Below, piece after piece: positions 39,956 to 47,364 of a DNA stretch of 64,000 nucleotides. Where the stretch lies: NCBI GenBank assembly GCA_964540655.1, contig CAZINR010000001.1, positions 1 through 64,000 of the forward strand, in the 5' to 3' direction. The notes below the pieces were generated by a model, which worked only from the letters and a program-made list of their open reading frames with translations, was not told where the DNA came from and did not search any database. A program made the position numbers and the translations under genes. The DNA is from CAZQBY01 sp964540655 (GTDB taxonomy: Archaea; Altiarchaeota; Altiarchaeia; JAFGQM01). How positions within the stretch are numbered: the stretch's first letter is position 1; each line of letters opens with the position of its first letter.

Positions 39956-40429
39956 TCAGAATTTTACAAAACGTGATTCCTTCGTATCTTTCTTAGTGTG
40001 CTCTGGATCAAAAACATGATTATCTATGCAAATGTAAACTCCTGGATTCAGACTCTTAACCTTTGATATTGAATATCTCAAATTCTTAGGAGCATCGGAA
40101 TTTTCATTCACGAGTGGCTGGAAAGAGCCTGTAAGTACGGCAGTCTTATCAGAACCGAGTCGCTGTTTTAGAAAACTTCCCGTCTTCGCTATCGTGTACG
40201 TGCCGTGTGTTATTATGACTTCGTCGTGTTCAGACTCTTCGATAATCTTCAGGATTTTATCCAAATCGTGTTGGGTAATATTCCTACTATCCTTCATACA
40301 GACAATTTTGAAATCAGCATCTATGTCCTCTTCCTTAATGAAATTTGGTATATTAGATTCTTTGCCACATACTAATCCATTACATGAATCTATGGTTCCG
40401 CCCGTAATTATAAACAGAATTCTACCCAT
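39956..40429 (-). CDS. Asparaginase family protein, N-terminal domain only
   Basis: 157 residues. FIITGGTIDSCNG carries the first catalytic Thr and EVIITHGTYTIAKTG the second, both in the positions of type I/II asparaginase N-terminal domains. The C-terminal domain (about 130 residues in full enzymes) is absent, yet the protein ends naturally with a stop. Single-domain members exist in databases, but their substrate is unknown. The gene is visibly more AT-rich than neighbours, suggesting transfer. It follows the class V aminotransferase with no gap. Confidence 0.8.
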   Translation of the reverse strand: MGRILFIITGGTIDSCNGLVCGKESNIPNFIKEEDIDADFKIVCMKDSRNITQHDLDKILKIIEESEHDEVIITHGTYTIAKTGSFLKQRLGSDKTAVLTGSFQPLVNENSDAPKNLRYSISKVKSLNPGVYICIDNHVFDPEHTKKDTKESRFVKF

Positions 40430-41506
40430 CTAGAAGTCCAATAGGATTCCCTCCATGACCTCGAGCATCTCTTCGGCATCGCCCATGTGGACGTTGCCCA
40501 TGTTTCCGACGCGGAAGCTCTCCTCCTTGAGCTTTCCGTAGCCCGAGCCGACGATGTAGCCCTTGGCCTTCATCTTCGCCAGGAGCTCCTTGGCGTTGAT
40601 GCCCTTCTCCCCGGTGCTTATGCAGCTGAGGGTCTGTGACGCGTAATCCTGGTCGGGGAACAGCTCGAAGCCCATGTCCTCGACGCACCGCTTCTTGACG
40701 AAGTCGGAGACCTTCTTGTGCCGGGCCCAGACGCTCTCCAGGCCCTCATCAAAAATCAGGTCCAACGCCTTCGACAAGCCGAATATTTGCGGCATCGGCG
40801 GCGTTGCCGGAGTGTTGTTCTTGAGATGGTACTTCTCCAGAAGCTTCATATCGAAGTAGTAGCCCTTGTTCTCCGCTTTTTCGGAGCGCTCCAATGCTCG
40901 CCCGCTTATGGACGCGCAGGCCAGACCCGGCGGGACCGCCAGGCACTTCTGGACCGAGAACAGGCATACGTCGATGCCCCATTTATCCACATACAGTGGG
41001 GCCCCTGCGACCGATGAAACGACATCCACCATGCTGACAACATCATGGTCTTTGCAGACCTTGGCCAGCTCCTCCAGAGGATTCATGATTCCGGTAGAAG
41101 TCTCGTTGTGGACTATTGACACCGAATCGGCGTCGCTCTTCGAGAGCGCGGCGTCCAGCTCCTCCGGCAGGATGGCTTGCCCCATCGGCTTTTCCAGGAC
41201 CTCCACAGCCTTCCCGTTGGCCTCTATGACCTGCCCGAAGCGTTTGGAGAAGGCGCCGTTCACGCAGATGAGCGCCTTTTTCTCGACCACGTTGCGTGCG
41301 CAGGACTCCCAGACGCCTGTCGCTGATGAGGGGTATATGAAAGTAGGATTCTCCGTCTGGAGGAGCTTCTGCACCTTCGGTGTCAGGCCGCTGTGCAGGT
41401 CCACGTATTCCGAGCTGCGGTGGCTGAACATCTGCTTGCCCATCTCCTCGCGCACCTCGTCTCTCACATACACCGGTCCGACAGTGAAAAGCTTGGGGAA
41501 GTCCAT
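40430..41506 (-). CDS. Class V aminotransferase (alanine-glyoxylate / serine-pyruvate type)
   Basis: 358 residues. FPKLFTVGPVYVRDEVREEM and the YPSSATGVWES loop begin the fold. VSIVHNETSTGIMNPLEELA and DVVSSVAGAPLYVD follow. The PLP Lys is in LFSVQKCLAVPPGLA. Similar archaeal enzymes serve as serine-pyruvate, alanine-glyoxylate or phosphoserine aminotransferases, and sequence by eye does not separate these. It precedes the asparaginase-like gene directly. Confidence 0.88.
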   Translation of the reverse strand: MDFPKLFTVGPVYVRDEVREEMGKQMFSHRSSEYVDLHSGLTPKVQKLLQTENPTFIYPSSATGVWESCARNVVEKKALICVNGAFSKRFGQVIEANGKAVEVLEKPMGQAILPEELDAALSKSDADSVSIVHNETSTGIMNPLEELAKVCKDHDVVSMVDVVSSVAGAPLYVDKWGIDVCLFSVQKCLAVPPGLACASISGRALERSEKAENKGYYFDMKLLEKYHLKNNTPATPPMPQIFGLSKALDLIFDEGLESVWARHKKVSDFVKKRCVEDMGFELFPDQDYASQTLSCISTGEKGINAKELLAKMKAKGYIVGSGYGKLKEESFRVGNMGNVHMGDAEEMLEVMEGILLDF

Positions 41507-41593
41507 CTTTAGAAATCGGTTAATTAGAAAGAGCCGGGATAAAAAGCGGCCCTATAAGATTAACTTTTTAACTCTTATCCCTATAACCATCCT

Positions 41594-41929
41594 ATGCCGC
41601 ATATGCGTGGAGGGACGCACAAGTCTCAGAAAAGGACGGCTCAGCAGGTCTTCGCCCGACGCCGGGGCCTGATTGAGAAGAGGCTCGCGGGTCGAGAGAA
41701 GCATAGGGACAGGGCCCTGCAGACACTCGATTTATTCTGGAAGCGGCATGGCTCAGGCATTGCGAATGAGGCTGCCAAACTGCTGGCCAACGCTTCGACT
41801 CACTCCCCTAGCGTTCTTCCGAGGGTGTTGGACGAGATAAAGGGGGCGAGCAATGGAGGGTCGGCAGAATTGCAGTCTCTGCTGTGGCATCTGAATCGTA
41901 GGTATGGCGAAGTCAGGAAAAGGCGCTAG
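41594..41929 (+). CDS. Small basic orphan protein
   Basis: 111 residues starting MPHMRGGTHKSQKRTAQQVF. The first 45 residues are strongly basic, then a helical region (ALQTLDLFWKRHGSGIANEA) and an Arg-rich end (RRYGEVRKRR). No family recognised. The pattern RTAQQVFARRRGLIEKRLAG has slight similarity to EEQEILFRQAQSTHAKLGGL in the orphan at 43192-43494. The stop overlaps the purM stop (convergent) by 4 bp. An AT-rich divergent promoter precedes it at about 41555-41590. Confidence 0.6.
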   Translation: MPHMRGGTHKSQKRTAQQVFARRRGLIEKRLAGREKHRDRALQTLDLFWKRHGSGIANEAAKLLANASTHSPSVLPRVLDEIKGASNGGSAELQSLLWHLNRRYGEVRKRR

Positions 41930-42864
41930 AACCTCAGTTTCTTGCGGGGGACGCTCACATCTTCCCCCTTGACTATTCTGCCGACGACTTTTGCTTTTGA
42001 TTCCAAGTTGCTTACTATTCCGCCCACGGCCCCCGGCTCGCAGACTATTGCGAAGCCCATCCCCATGTTGAACGTCCTGTACATCTCCCGGTCGGAGACC
42101 TTGCCCTGCTTTTTAATCTCCGCGAAGACCTCCTGCGGTTCTAGCGGGTCTGTGATTTCCGCGCCCAGACCCCTGGGAAGGATGCGCTTGAGCTTCTTCA
42201 GCCCGCCGCCGGTTATGTGTGACAGGCCATGTACTCTCGGCGTTAGGACGGAGAGAACCTCCTTGACATAAATCCTGGTCGGCGTCAATAGCTCCTTGCC
42301 CCACGAGTCCAAATCCAGGACCTTGCGCGCAAGGGTGAGACCATTCGAGTGGATGCCGCTGGACTCGAGACCGATTATCGCGTCGCCCTCCTTGATGTCT
42401 TCACCAGTTATGATTTCGTCTTTCTTCACGGCACCCAAGCAGGTGCCGGCCAGGTCAAAGCCGTTGATGACATCTGGCAGAGTCGCGGTCTCACCGCTAA
42501 TGACTTCGCAGCCCGCTTGTTTAGCTCCCTCGGCCACCCCCTTCATAATCTCGGAGATCTGCTTTGACTCGACCTTCTCTACCGCCAGATAATCAACGAG
42601 CGCGATGGGCTTGGCGCCGATGGCTATAGCGTCATTAACCACCATCCCAATCATATCGATTCCGACGGTGTCGTACTTTTTCAAATGCTCGGCAACAAGA
42701 ATCTTACTGCCAACCCCATCAGTGCAAAGAGCGAGATAGTAATCGCCGAACTCTACAACCCCCGCAAAGTGCCCAGATAGTTTAGTCGGCAATATCGAGA
42801 GAATATTCTTGATGGCTTCATCCTCCGCCTCAATATCAACTCCCGACTCTTTATAATCAACCAT
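41926..42864 (-). CDS. purM: Phosphoribosylformylglycinamidine cyclo-ligase
   Basis: 312 residues, AIR synthetase. MVDYKESGVDIEAEDEAIKN starts it; LCTDGVGSKILVAEHLKKYD and GIDMIGMVVNDAIAIGAKPI are ATP and substrate motifs; SGIHSNGLTLARKVL and SHITGGGLKKLKRILP are typical. It makes AIR, the step after PurL/Q/S. It is separated from the purBSQL unit by 15 kb. The promoter region to its right is occupied by a decayed gene copy. Confidence 0.95.
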   Translation of the reverse strand: MVDYKESGVDIEAEDEAIKNILSILPTKLSGHFAGVVEFGDYYLALCTDGVGSKILVAEHLKKYDTVGIDMIGMVVNDAIAIGAKPIALVDYLAVEKVESKQISEIMKGVAEGAKQAGCEVISGETATLPDVINGFDLAGTCLGAVKKDEIITGEDIKEGDAIIGLESSGIHSNGLTLARKVLDLDSWGKELLTPTRIYVKEVLSVLTPRVHGLSHITGGGLKKLKRILPRGLGAEITDPLEPQEVFAEIKKQGKVSDREMYRTFNMGMGFAIVCEPGAVGGIVSNLESKAKVVGRIVKGEDVSVPRKKLRF

Positions 42865-42886
42865 TATAGAAATCTATTTAGAGTCA

Positions 42887-43064
42887 TTAACAATTAAAAG
42901 GTCGGGCCCCTGACCGAAAGAACCTTGACCCAAGTAGCATTTTCAGGGCTCTTTGCTCCCCCTCTTAAGGCTTTTTAGCCTCGCGTGAGTCCCTTGGGCT
43001 TCCTGAACAAGACTCTGCGTGCTTCTTCGGCTTCTCTATACTACTTTCCCTTTCCCCCAACCAT
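42887..43064 (-). pseudogene. Frameshifted, truncated paralogue of the neighbouring orphan gene
   Basis: The peptide pieces EEARRVLF, QEAQGTHARLKSLKRGSKE and ALKMLLGSRFFRSGARPF lie in this order on the minus strand, but in three different reading-frame steps and behind an in-frame TAG. They align with EEQEILF, RQAQSTHAKLGGLRTGQTRE and ALTLLSNSSFFRSRASF of the intact gene at 43192-43494. The last 45 residues of that gene have no counterpart. Thus this is a decayed tandem copy, probably noncoding. The stretch 43065-43191 between the two shows nothing recognisable. Confidence 0.75.
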
Positions 43065-43191
43065 AATTCTATCCGATTGGCTTAGATGGGATGGGAAGTT
43101 AAGTCGCCTCTTGTCTCGAATTCATATTTGAGAGCGCTAAATCTAGCTAGTAATGCTTTTCCTAAAACCGGTATGCGAGGAGGCTCCAGAC

Positions 43192-43494
43192 CTATTGCGC
43201 GTTAAGCTTCTTCCACTCCGAAACCACAAGCTCCTTGAACATCTCCCTGAGCTCTTCTACTGACATGTCTCTCAGAGACCTGGCAGACTGGCTTTTCAGG
43301 CTCACTTTCTGCCCGCCTTTAGTGGAGAAACTCGCCCTTGACCGGAAGAAACTCGAATTCGAGAGTAGGGTCAGCGCCTCTCTGGTCTGCCCTGTTCTGA
43401 GCCCTCCGAGCTTTGCATGCGTGCTCTGGGCTTGCCTGAATAAGATCTCCTGCTCTTCACGTGTGTCCGCTGCGTCCTGGTCTTTCGAAGGCAT
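43192..43494 (-). CDS. Small orphan protein with decayed tandem copy
   Basis: 100 residues from MPSKDQDAADTREEQEILFR; an earlier in-frame Met (43536) is less likely. A short helical N-terminal region is followed by ALTLLSNSSFFRSRASF, a Ser/Lys-rich part (STKGGQKVSLKSQSARSLRD) and an amphipathic C-terminal helix (MSVEELREMFKELVVSEWKK). No family recognised. The adjacent frameshifted paralogue shows that the gene was duplicated in tandem and that the sequence evolves as a protein. It is divergent from cspA. Confidence 0.6.
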   Translation of the reverse strand: MPSKDQDAADTREEQEILFRQAQSTHAKLGGLRTGQTREALTLLSNSSFFRSRASFSTKGGQKVSLKSQSARSLRDMSVEELREMFKELVVSEWKKLNAQ

Positions 43495-43586
43495 AATGAA
43501 TAGTCTTGGTTCTAAGGGCTGTTGTATAGTCCCCACATATATTGAAGGTCTGCACTCTTAAATGCGCCGCGACCCCTCAAGATTGG

Positions 43587-43633
43587 TTTTTAAACATCTA
43601 CTGACTAAACCAACGCAAGACCTTCGCGTCTTG
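43587..43633 (+). promoter_or_regulatory. cspA promoter and 5'-terminal hairpin
   Basis: TTTTTAAAC (43587-43595) is a TATA candidate; the transcription start would fall near 43616-43620. CAAGAC (43616-43621) and GTCTTG (43628-43633) form a 6-bp hairpin with loop CTTCGC at the very 5' end of the predicted mRNA, 12 bp before the start codon. A 5' stem-loop could stabilise the message or gate translation by temperature. The arrangement resembles that predicted for prf1 and rps19e. Confidence 0.45.
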
Positions 43634-43645
43634 TTAAGTTGAAAA

Positions 43646-43837
43646 ATGGAAGGAAAAGTAAAGTGGTTCAACGAAAGGAAGGGCTACGGTTTCATTGAAG
43701 GCGAGGATGGCAACGACTACTTCGTCCACTATACCGCTGTGGAGAGCGGCGGTTACCTCAATGACGGCGACGCTGTTTCTTTCGAGCCTACAGATGGCGA
43801 CCGAGGAAAAAAGGCTGAGAAAGTCAAAAAGGCATAA
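43646..43837 (+). CDS. cspA: Cold-shock domain protein
   Basis: 63 residues, a single cold-shock domain. GKVKWFNERKGYGFIEGEDG contains RNP1 and NDYFVHYTAVESGGY is the RNP2 region. CSDs bind single-stranded RNA and melt structure. Length is standard and the last residues (KKAEKVKKA) are basic. Csp genes are patchy in archaea and are usually regarded as acquired from bacteria. A short predicted leader with a hairpin precedes it. Confidence 0.95.
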   Translation: MEGKVKWFNERKGYGFIEGEDGNDYFVHYTAVESGGYLNDGDAVSFEPTDGDRGKKAEKVKKA

Positions 43838-43864
43838 GCAATAGGTTAGCGCTTATTCTTATCA

Positions 43865-43879
43865 GGTCCGAAACGGACC
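43865..43879. terminator. Perfect hairpin downstream of cspA
   Basis: GGTCCG (43865-43870) and CGGACC (43874-43879) form a perfect 6-bp stem with an AAA loop, 27 bp after the cspA stop. A T-rich stretch (TTTCTTTTTA) follows at 43888-43897, so this may terminate cspA transcription. The T-run also looks like the TATA region of the next gene; the two functions may be combined. Confidence 0.4.
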
Positions 43880-43929
43880 GGAATTCATTTCTTTTTACGC
43901 TTATTTTCTCCCTCCCGCAAAATACTAAG

Positions 43930-44877
43930 ATGGATGTCAAACTCTTTGTCATTCTGATAATCGTCATGTTGATAGCAGCTCTTGCTCTCGTGCTTCTCAG
44001 CCCGGTACCTGGGGGCGGGGGATGTGCGGAAGATGGGGACTGCCCCCCGGGTTTCATATGTCAGCAGGAGACCTTCTGCAGCCAGGACGAACCGGAGAAC
44101 TGCTTTGAAATGAACAGGTGCCGCCAGGCGCCGGAGTCAGATGGGGCTGTTTGCGGAAACCTGATTTGCGAGCAGGAAGAGCTGCAAACTTGCTCAGAAG
44201 ATTGCATAGAGCCGGCGAACAAGATAGCCGGCACACCGTGTGTGGGTAACGAGCAGTTCGTCGATGTAGGGTTCGGGGGCTGGCGGACCTGCACCACAGA
44301 CCCAGAGCAAAGGGGTGTCATGTGCAAAGAGGCGGGGGATGCGGCATCAGATTATGGACTGCCCTCCGATTCCCCAAGCGGGTGGTGGTGCGTTGTAGAG
44401 GAAGCGCCCTGTGCCGCGCCCTTCTGCTGGGGGACATTCGGAGACTATTCTAGCGAAGCCGACTCCACAACAGTATATGAATGCAATTCTCCGGGCGGGT
44501 GCATCAGGACCAAGCCCACTCCCTCTCTCTGTGAGAACGGCGTTTGTGAAGCGGGTGAAGAGACATCCTGCCCCCAGGACTGCAGAGAGCCGTATCCTGG
44601 TCCGCCCGAACTCTCGTGCGATGAAATAGATGGGGAGATGGAACGGGTGATGACGTGCCAACAGGACTCGGACTGTGTTTTCAGCGAGGACATAACTGGA
44701 TGTGGGTTCCCATGCGGAATGGCCCACAACAAGGGCTACGGCGCGGGAGAGATCCAGGCGCTCATAAGCCAGTGGGACAATTGCCACGAGTGGCCGTGCC
44801 CCGCTTATGGCTGCCCGACGGATGCCACGGCCAATGCCGTATGTGAGAACGGCGCTTGCGCGGAGGTGACGACATAG
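43930..44877 (+). CDS. Cysteine-rich membrane-anchored extracellular protein
   Basis: 315 residues. A hydrophobic helix (residues 5-24) anchors an outside domain with about 32 cysteines. Two repeats, CGNLICEQEELQTCSEDC (75-92) and CENGVCEAGEETSCPQDC (about 201-218), belong to the C-x-x-G-x-C-x-x-G-E-x(3)-C-x-x-D-C motif that recurs in archaeal and bacterial surface proteins. A third partial copy (CENGAC) is at the end. Short CxxC-type pairs (CAEDGDCPPGFIC) also resemble EGF-like units. Extensive disulfides are expected. Function unknown. It is 6 bp from the nuclease gene downstream, which it may simply precede in an operon. Confidence 0.75.
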   Translation: MDVKLFVILIIVMLIAALALVLLSPVPGGGGCAEDGDCPPGFICQQETFCSQDEPENCFEMNRCRQAPESDGAVCGNLICEQEELQTCSEDCIEPANKIAGTPCVGNEQFVDVGFGGWRTCTTDPEQRGVMCKEAGDAASDYGLPSDSPSGWWCVVEEAPCAAPFCWGTFGDYSSEADSTTVYECNSPGGCIRTKPTPSLCENGVCEAGEETSCPQDCREPYPGPPELSCDEIDGEMERVMTCQQDSDCVFSEDITGCGFPCGMAHNKGYGAGEIQALISQWDNCHEWPCPAYGCPTDATANAVCENGACAEVTT

Positions 44878-44883
44878 ATTAAA

Positions 44884-45789
44884 ATGGATATCAAAAACCG
44901 ATTCTCCTGGTCGCAGTCGCGCCAGAAGATGTTTGACCAGTGCAAGCGCAGGTACTACTACAACTACTACGGCTTCTGGGGGGGCTGGGAGTTCACCGCC
45001 GACCGGAGGACCCGCGAGATATACATCCTCAAGAAGCTTCAGAGCATGCCCATGTTCCTGGGGGACAGCGTCCACAGGACCATCGAGAACTATCTCAACC
45101 AGCTGCGCAAGCGGCGCGAGATGCCTCTGAACTCGATGGTGCGCCAGTTCCGCGGTTACATGAACCATGGGTTCGAGGAGTCGAAGGGAAAGAAGTACAG
45201 GGTCAACCCCAAGAAACACTGCGGGCTCTGGGAGCACGAGTACGGCGCCCCCATTGACGAGGGCGCATTGGAGGACTTGATCCGCCAGGGAGAGCTGTGC
45301 CTGAAGAACTTCTACAACTCCAAGGTGCTCGAGGGGATAAAGGCCACCGACATAAACGACTGGCTTCCCATAGAGACGTTCCAGGACTTCAATTTCGAGG
45401 GGACGACAGTCTACGTCAAAATAGACTTCGCCATGATGAGCGGGGGCAAGACCACCATCTACGACTGGAAGACCGGGAAGACCGACAGCGGCACCGACTC
45501 TCAGCTGGCCGCCTACGCCCTCTACGCCACCAAGAAGTGGGGAGCGCAGCTGCCCATAACGACACGCGAGTACAACTGCCGCTTCGACGAGCTGAAGGAA
45601 TCGAATGTGGGTGAGAGGGAGATAGAAGAGGCAAAAGAGCTGATAAGGAGCAGCATCGCCGAGATGAAGGAGCTCTTGTTCAACCCGGAAACCAACGCCG
45701 CGAGGGAAGCGGACTTCGAGAAGTGCGAGGGGCCGGAGTGCGATTACTGCAATTTCAGGAAAATCTGCTTTGAGGAAGAAAAGCTTTAA
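44884..45789 (+). CDS. PD-(D/E)XK nuclease, RecB/Cas4-like with Fe-S cluster site
   Basis: 301 residues. FSWSQSRQKMFDQCKRRYYY carries C20 and the conserved QxxxY-type N-terminus. The nuclease core has VYVKIDFAMM and TTIYDWKTGK (D, then D-x-K). Three C-terminal cysteines, C286, C289 and C295 in CDYCNFRKIC, with C20 match the 4Fe-4S site of AddB/Cas4-type nucleases. It would degrade or process DNA ends. No cas genes or CRISPR array are nearby, so a repair function is more likely. Its stop overlaps the convergent tyrS. Confidence 0.85.
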   Translation: MDIKNRFSWSQSRQKMFDQCKRRYYYNYYGFWGGWEFTADRRTREIYILKKLQSMPMFLGDSVHRTIENYLNQLRKRREMPLNSMVRQFRGYMNHGFEESKGKKYRVNPKKHCGLWEHEYGAPIDEGALEDLIRQGELCLKNFYNSKVLEGIKATDINDWLPIETFQDFNFEGTTVYVKIDFAMMSGGKTTIYDWKTGKTDSGTDSQLAAYALYATKKWGAQLPITTREYNCRFDELKESNVGEREIEEAKELIRSSIAEMKELLFNPETNAAREADFEKCEGPECDYCNFRKICFEEEKL

Positions 45790-46772
45790 TCCAATACCTT
45801 CAGTACTTCGGGCTTCTTCTTGAAATACTTCCTCACAGGCTCGAGATAATCGATTAGATAGCGCGCGCAGGCTTTCTTCAGGTCGGCCGGGTGCAGCCCT
45901 TCCACGAACGCCTTCTCTAGCTCGTCATAAGACTGGAGTTCCAAATCTCCGCCGAACTTCTCCGGCCGCTCGATGACCACCTTCTCATTCTTCGCGAATA
46001 TGAAGAACCTGAACACGTCGAGTATCGGGTTGTTCTCCGCCTGGCCCGCCGGGCAGTAGGCCTTCTGGATCTTGGCCTCGGTGCTCTTCGGGTCTTCGTG
46101 GACCGCGATTATCGTCTCCGGTTTGCTCGAGCTCATCTTCGTCTCCGGCCCGCCCAGCGAGACTATCAGCGGGGTGTGTATGCAGACTGGCTTCTTGCCT
46201 CCTATCTTTTCCAGCTCCTCGCGCGCCAGCATGTGTATCTTGCGCTGTTCGATTCCGCCGTAGCAGATGTCGGCCTTGAGATGCTTCACGTCGGCGGCCT
46301 GCATGATTGGGTAGATCATCTGCGACACGTGCGCATGCTCCAAATCGCGCGCAACATCCTGCATGGAGCGTGTCGCCCTGTTAACAGTCACGTCGGTACC
46401 CAGCGCCAGAACGTCATGAAAATACTCGGGCTTCAGCTGGAACTCCGAGCCCTTGATGAACCGGGTATTCTTCGGGTCCAGACCCAGAGCGATAAAGCAG
46501 TGGCGCCAGTACTCCACCATCTTGGCTATCCACTCCTCCCTACCCTTCATGTTGAGGAGGGTGTGCAGGTCGGCAAAAAGGACGGTCACATCCAGTCCAG
46601 CTTTTTGAAATTCGATAAGCTTCTGGACGGTCACCATGGTCCCTATGTGCACGGCCCCGCTGGTCTCGTAGCCGCAGTAGACGCGAGCTTTGCCCTTTTT
46701 AATCATCGCATCCAGCTCACTCTCCTCTACGACCTCTATGACGTTCCGCATGATAAGCCCTTTGTCCATCAT
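45786..46772 (-). CDS. tyrS: Tyrosyl-tRNA synthetase, archaeal/eukaryotic type
   Basis: 328 residues, class Ic. HIGT at about 42-45 (SGAVHIGTMVTVQKLIEFQ) and KMSSSKPETIIAVHEDP are the signature motifs; MIYPIMQAADVKHLKADICY and the Y at the GGIEQRKIHMLA region bind tyrosine and AMP. The archaeal short form without a C-terminal S4 domain is expected. Two adjacent Met codons begin the gene, of which one overlaps the stop of the upstream membrane protein gene. Confidence 0.96.
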   Translation of the reverse strand: MMDKGLIMRNVIEVVEESELDAMIKKGKARVYCGYETSGAVHIGTMVTVQKLIEFQKAGLDVTVLFADLHTLLNMKGREEWIAKMVEYWRHCFIALGLDPKNTRFIKGSEFQLKPEYFHDVLALGTDVTVNRATRSMQDVARDLEHAHVSQMIYPIMQAADVKHLKADICYGGIEQRKIHMLAREELEKIGGKKPVCIHTPLIVSLGGPETKMSSSKPETIIAVHEDPKSTEAKIQKAYCPAGQAENNPILDVFRFFIFAKNEKVVIERPEKFGGDLELQSYDELEKAFVEGLHPADLKKACARYLIDYLEPVRKYFKKKPEVLKVLD

Positions 46773-47332
46773 AGCTCTATCCCCATGGCATGCTCCGACT
46801 CGAACCCTATGGTCGAGGTCCTTAGGTAGGCAGAGTCTTCGTCCAGCTCGTATAGATCGAAAACCATGGTCTCGTTGGTCATGTTGGTTATCAGGCAGTC
46901 GAAATCCTCGCAGACCCCCACGGTGTAGATTATGAAATCCCCCCTCGCTTCGTCCGATATCTCATCCTCGCTGGCGTTGGTCAGGATGAGCTGCGAAAGC
47001 CCGTTGTCCAGGAGATAGAGGTCCCCTTCCAGCCTGCCGCTCAGGTCTTGTGGCACCTCCAGCTGGCCGAACAACGCCCGGTTGCCGGTCAGCTCTTCAA
47101 CTGTCGCCTGGCCGGTCCCCGCAGGGAAACCAGTTCCGAAATCCATATTGTCATCCTCGACTGGCTCTTCAGGCGCCGTGTTCTGAGGCGAGAAACCCCA
47201 GTAGGCGGCCACAGTGAATCCAAGGAAAAGAAGCACGAGCACGAACATAGTCCCGATCTTAATCTTTCTGTCCTTCTTCTTCTGGAGCTTTATCTCCTTG
47301 CCGGTCTTCCTGCGCTTCTTAGCCTTGACCAT
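46769..47332 (-). CDS. Membrane-anchored protein with basic N-terminus
   Basis: 187 residues. A strongly basic cytoplasmic N-terminus (MVKAKKRRKTGKEIKLQKKK) is followed by one membrane helix (about 28-46) and an acidic extracellular domain of about 140 residues. It contains a CEDFDC pair and several N-x-T/S sites (TNMTNETM), so glycosylation is possible. No recognised fold. It overlaps the tyrS start and is transcribed with it. It follows trm5 with a 32-bp gap. Confidence 0.7.
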   Translation of the reverse strand: MVKAKKRRKTGKEIKLQKKKDRKIKIGTMFVLVLLFLGFTVAAYWGFSPQNTAPEEPVEDDNMDFGTGFPAGTGQATVEELTGNRALFGQLEVPQDLSGRLEGDLYLLDNGLSQLILTNASEDEISDEARGDFIIYTVGVCEDFDCLITNMTNETMVFDLYELDEDSAYLRTSTIGFESEHAMGIEL

Positions 47333-47364
47333 CGTGGGTATAGTTGCTAGCCCTGACTAAAAAA

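Noticed and set aside
44884..45789. Cas4 of a CRISPR system
   Set aside because: No cas1, cas2 or repeat-spacer array is visible; the nuclease is not next to an adaptation module, so it is called a RecB/Cas4-like nuclease only.
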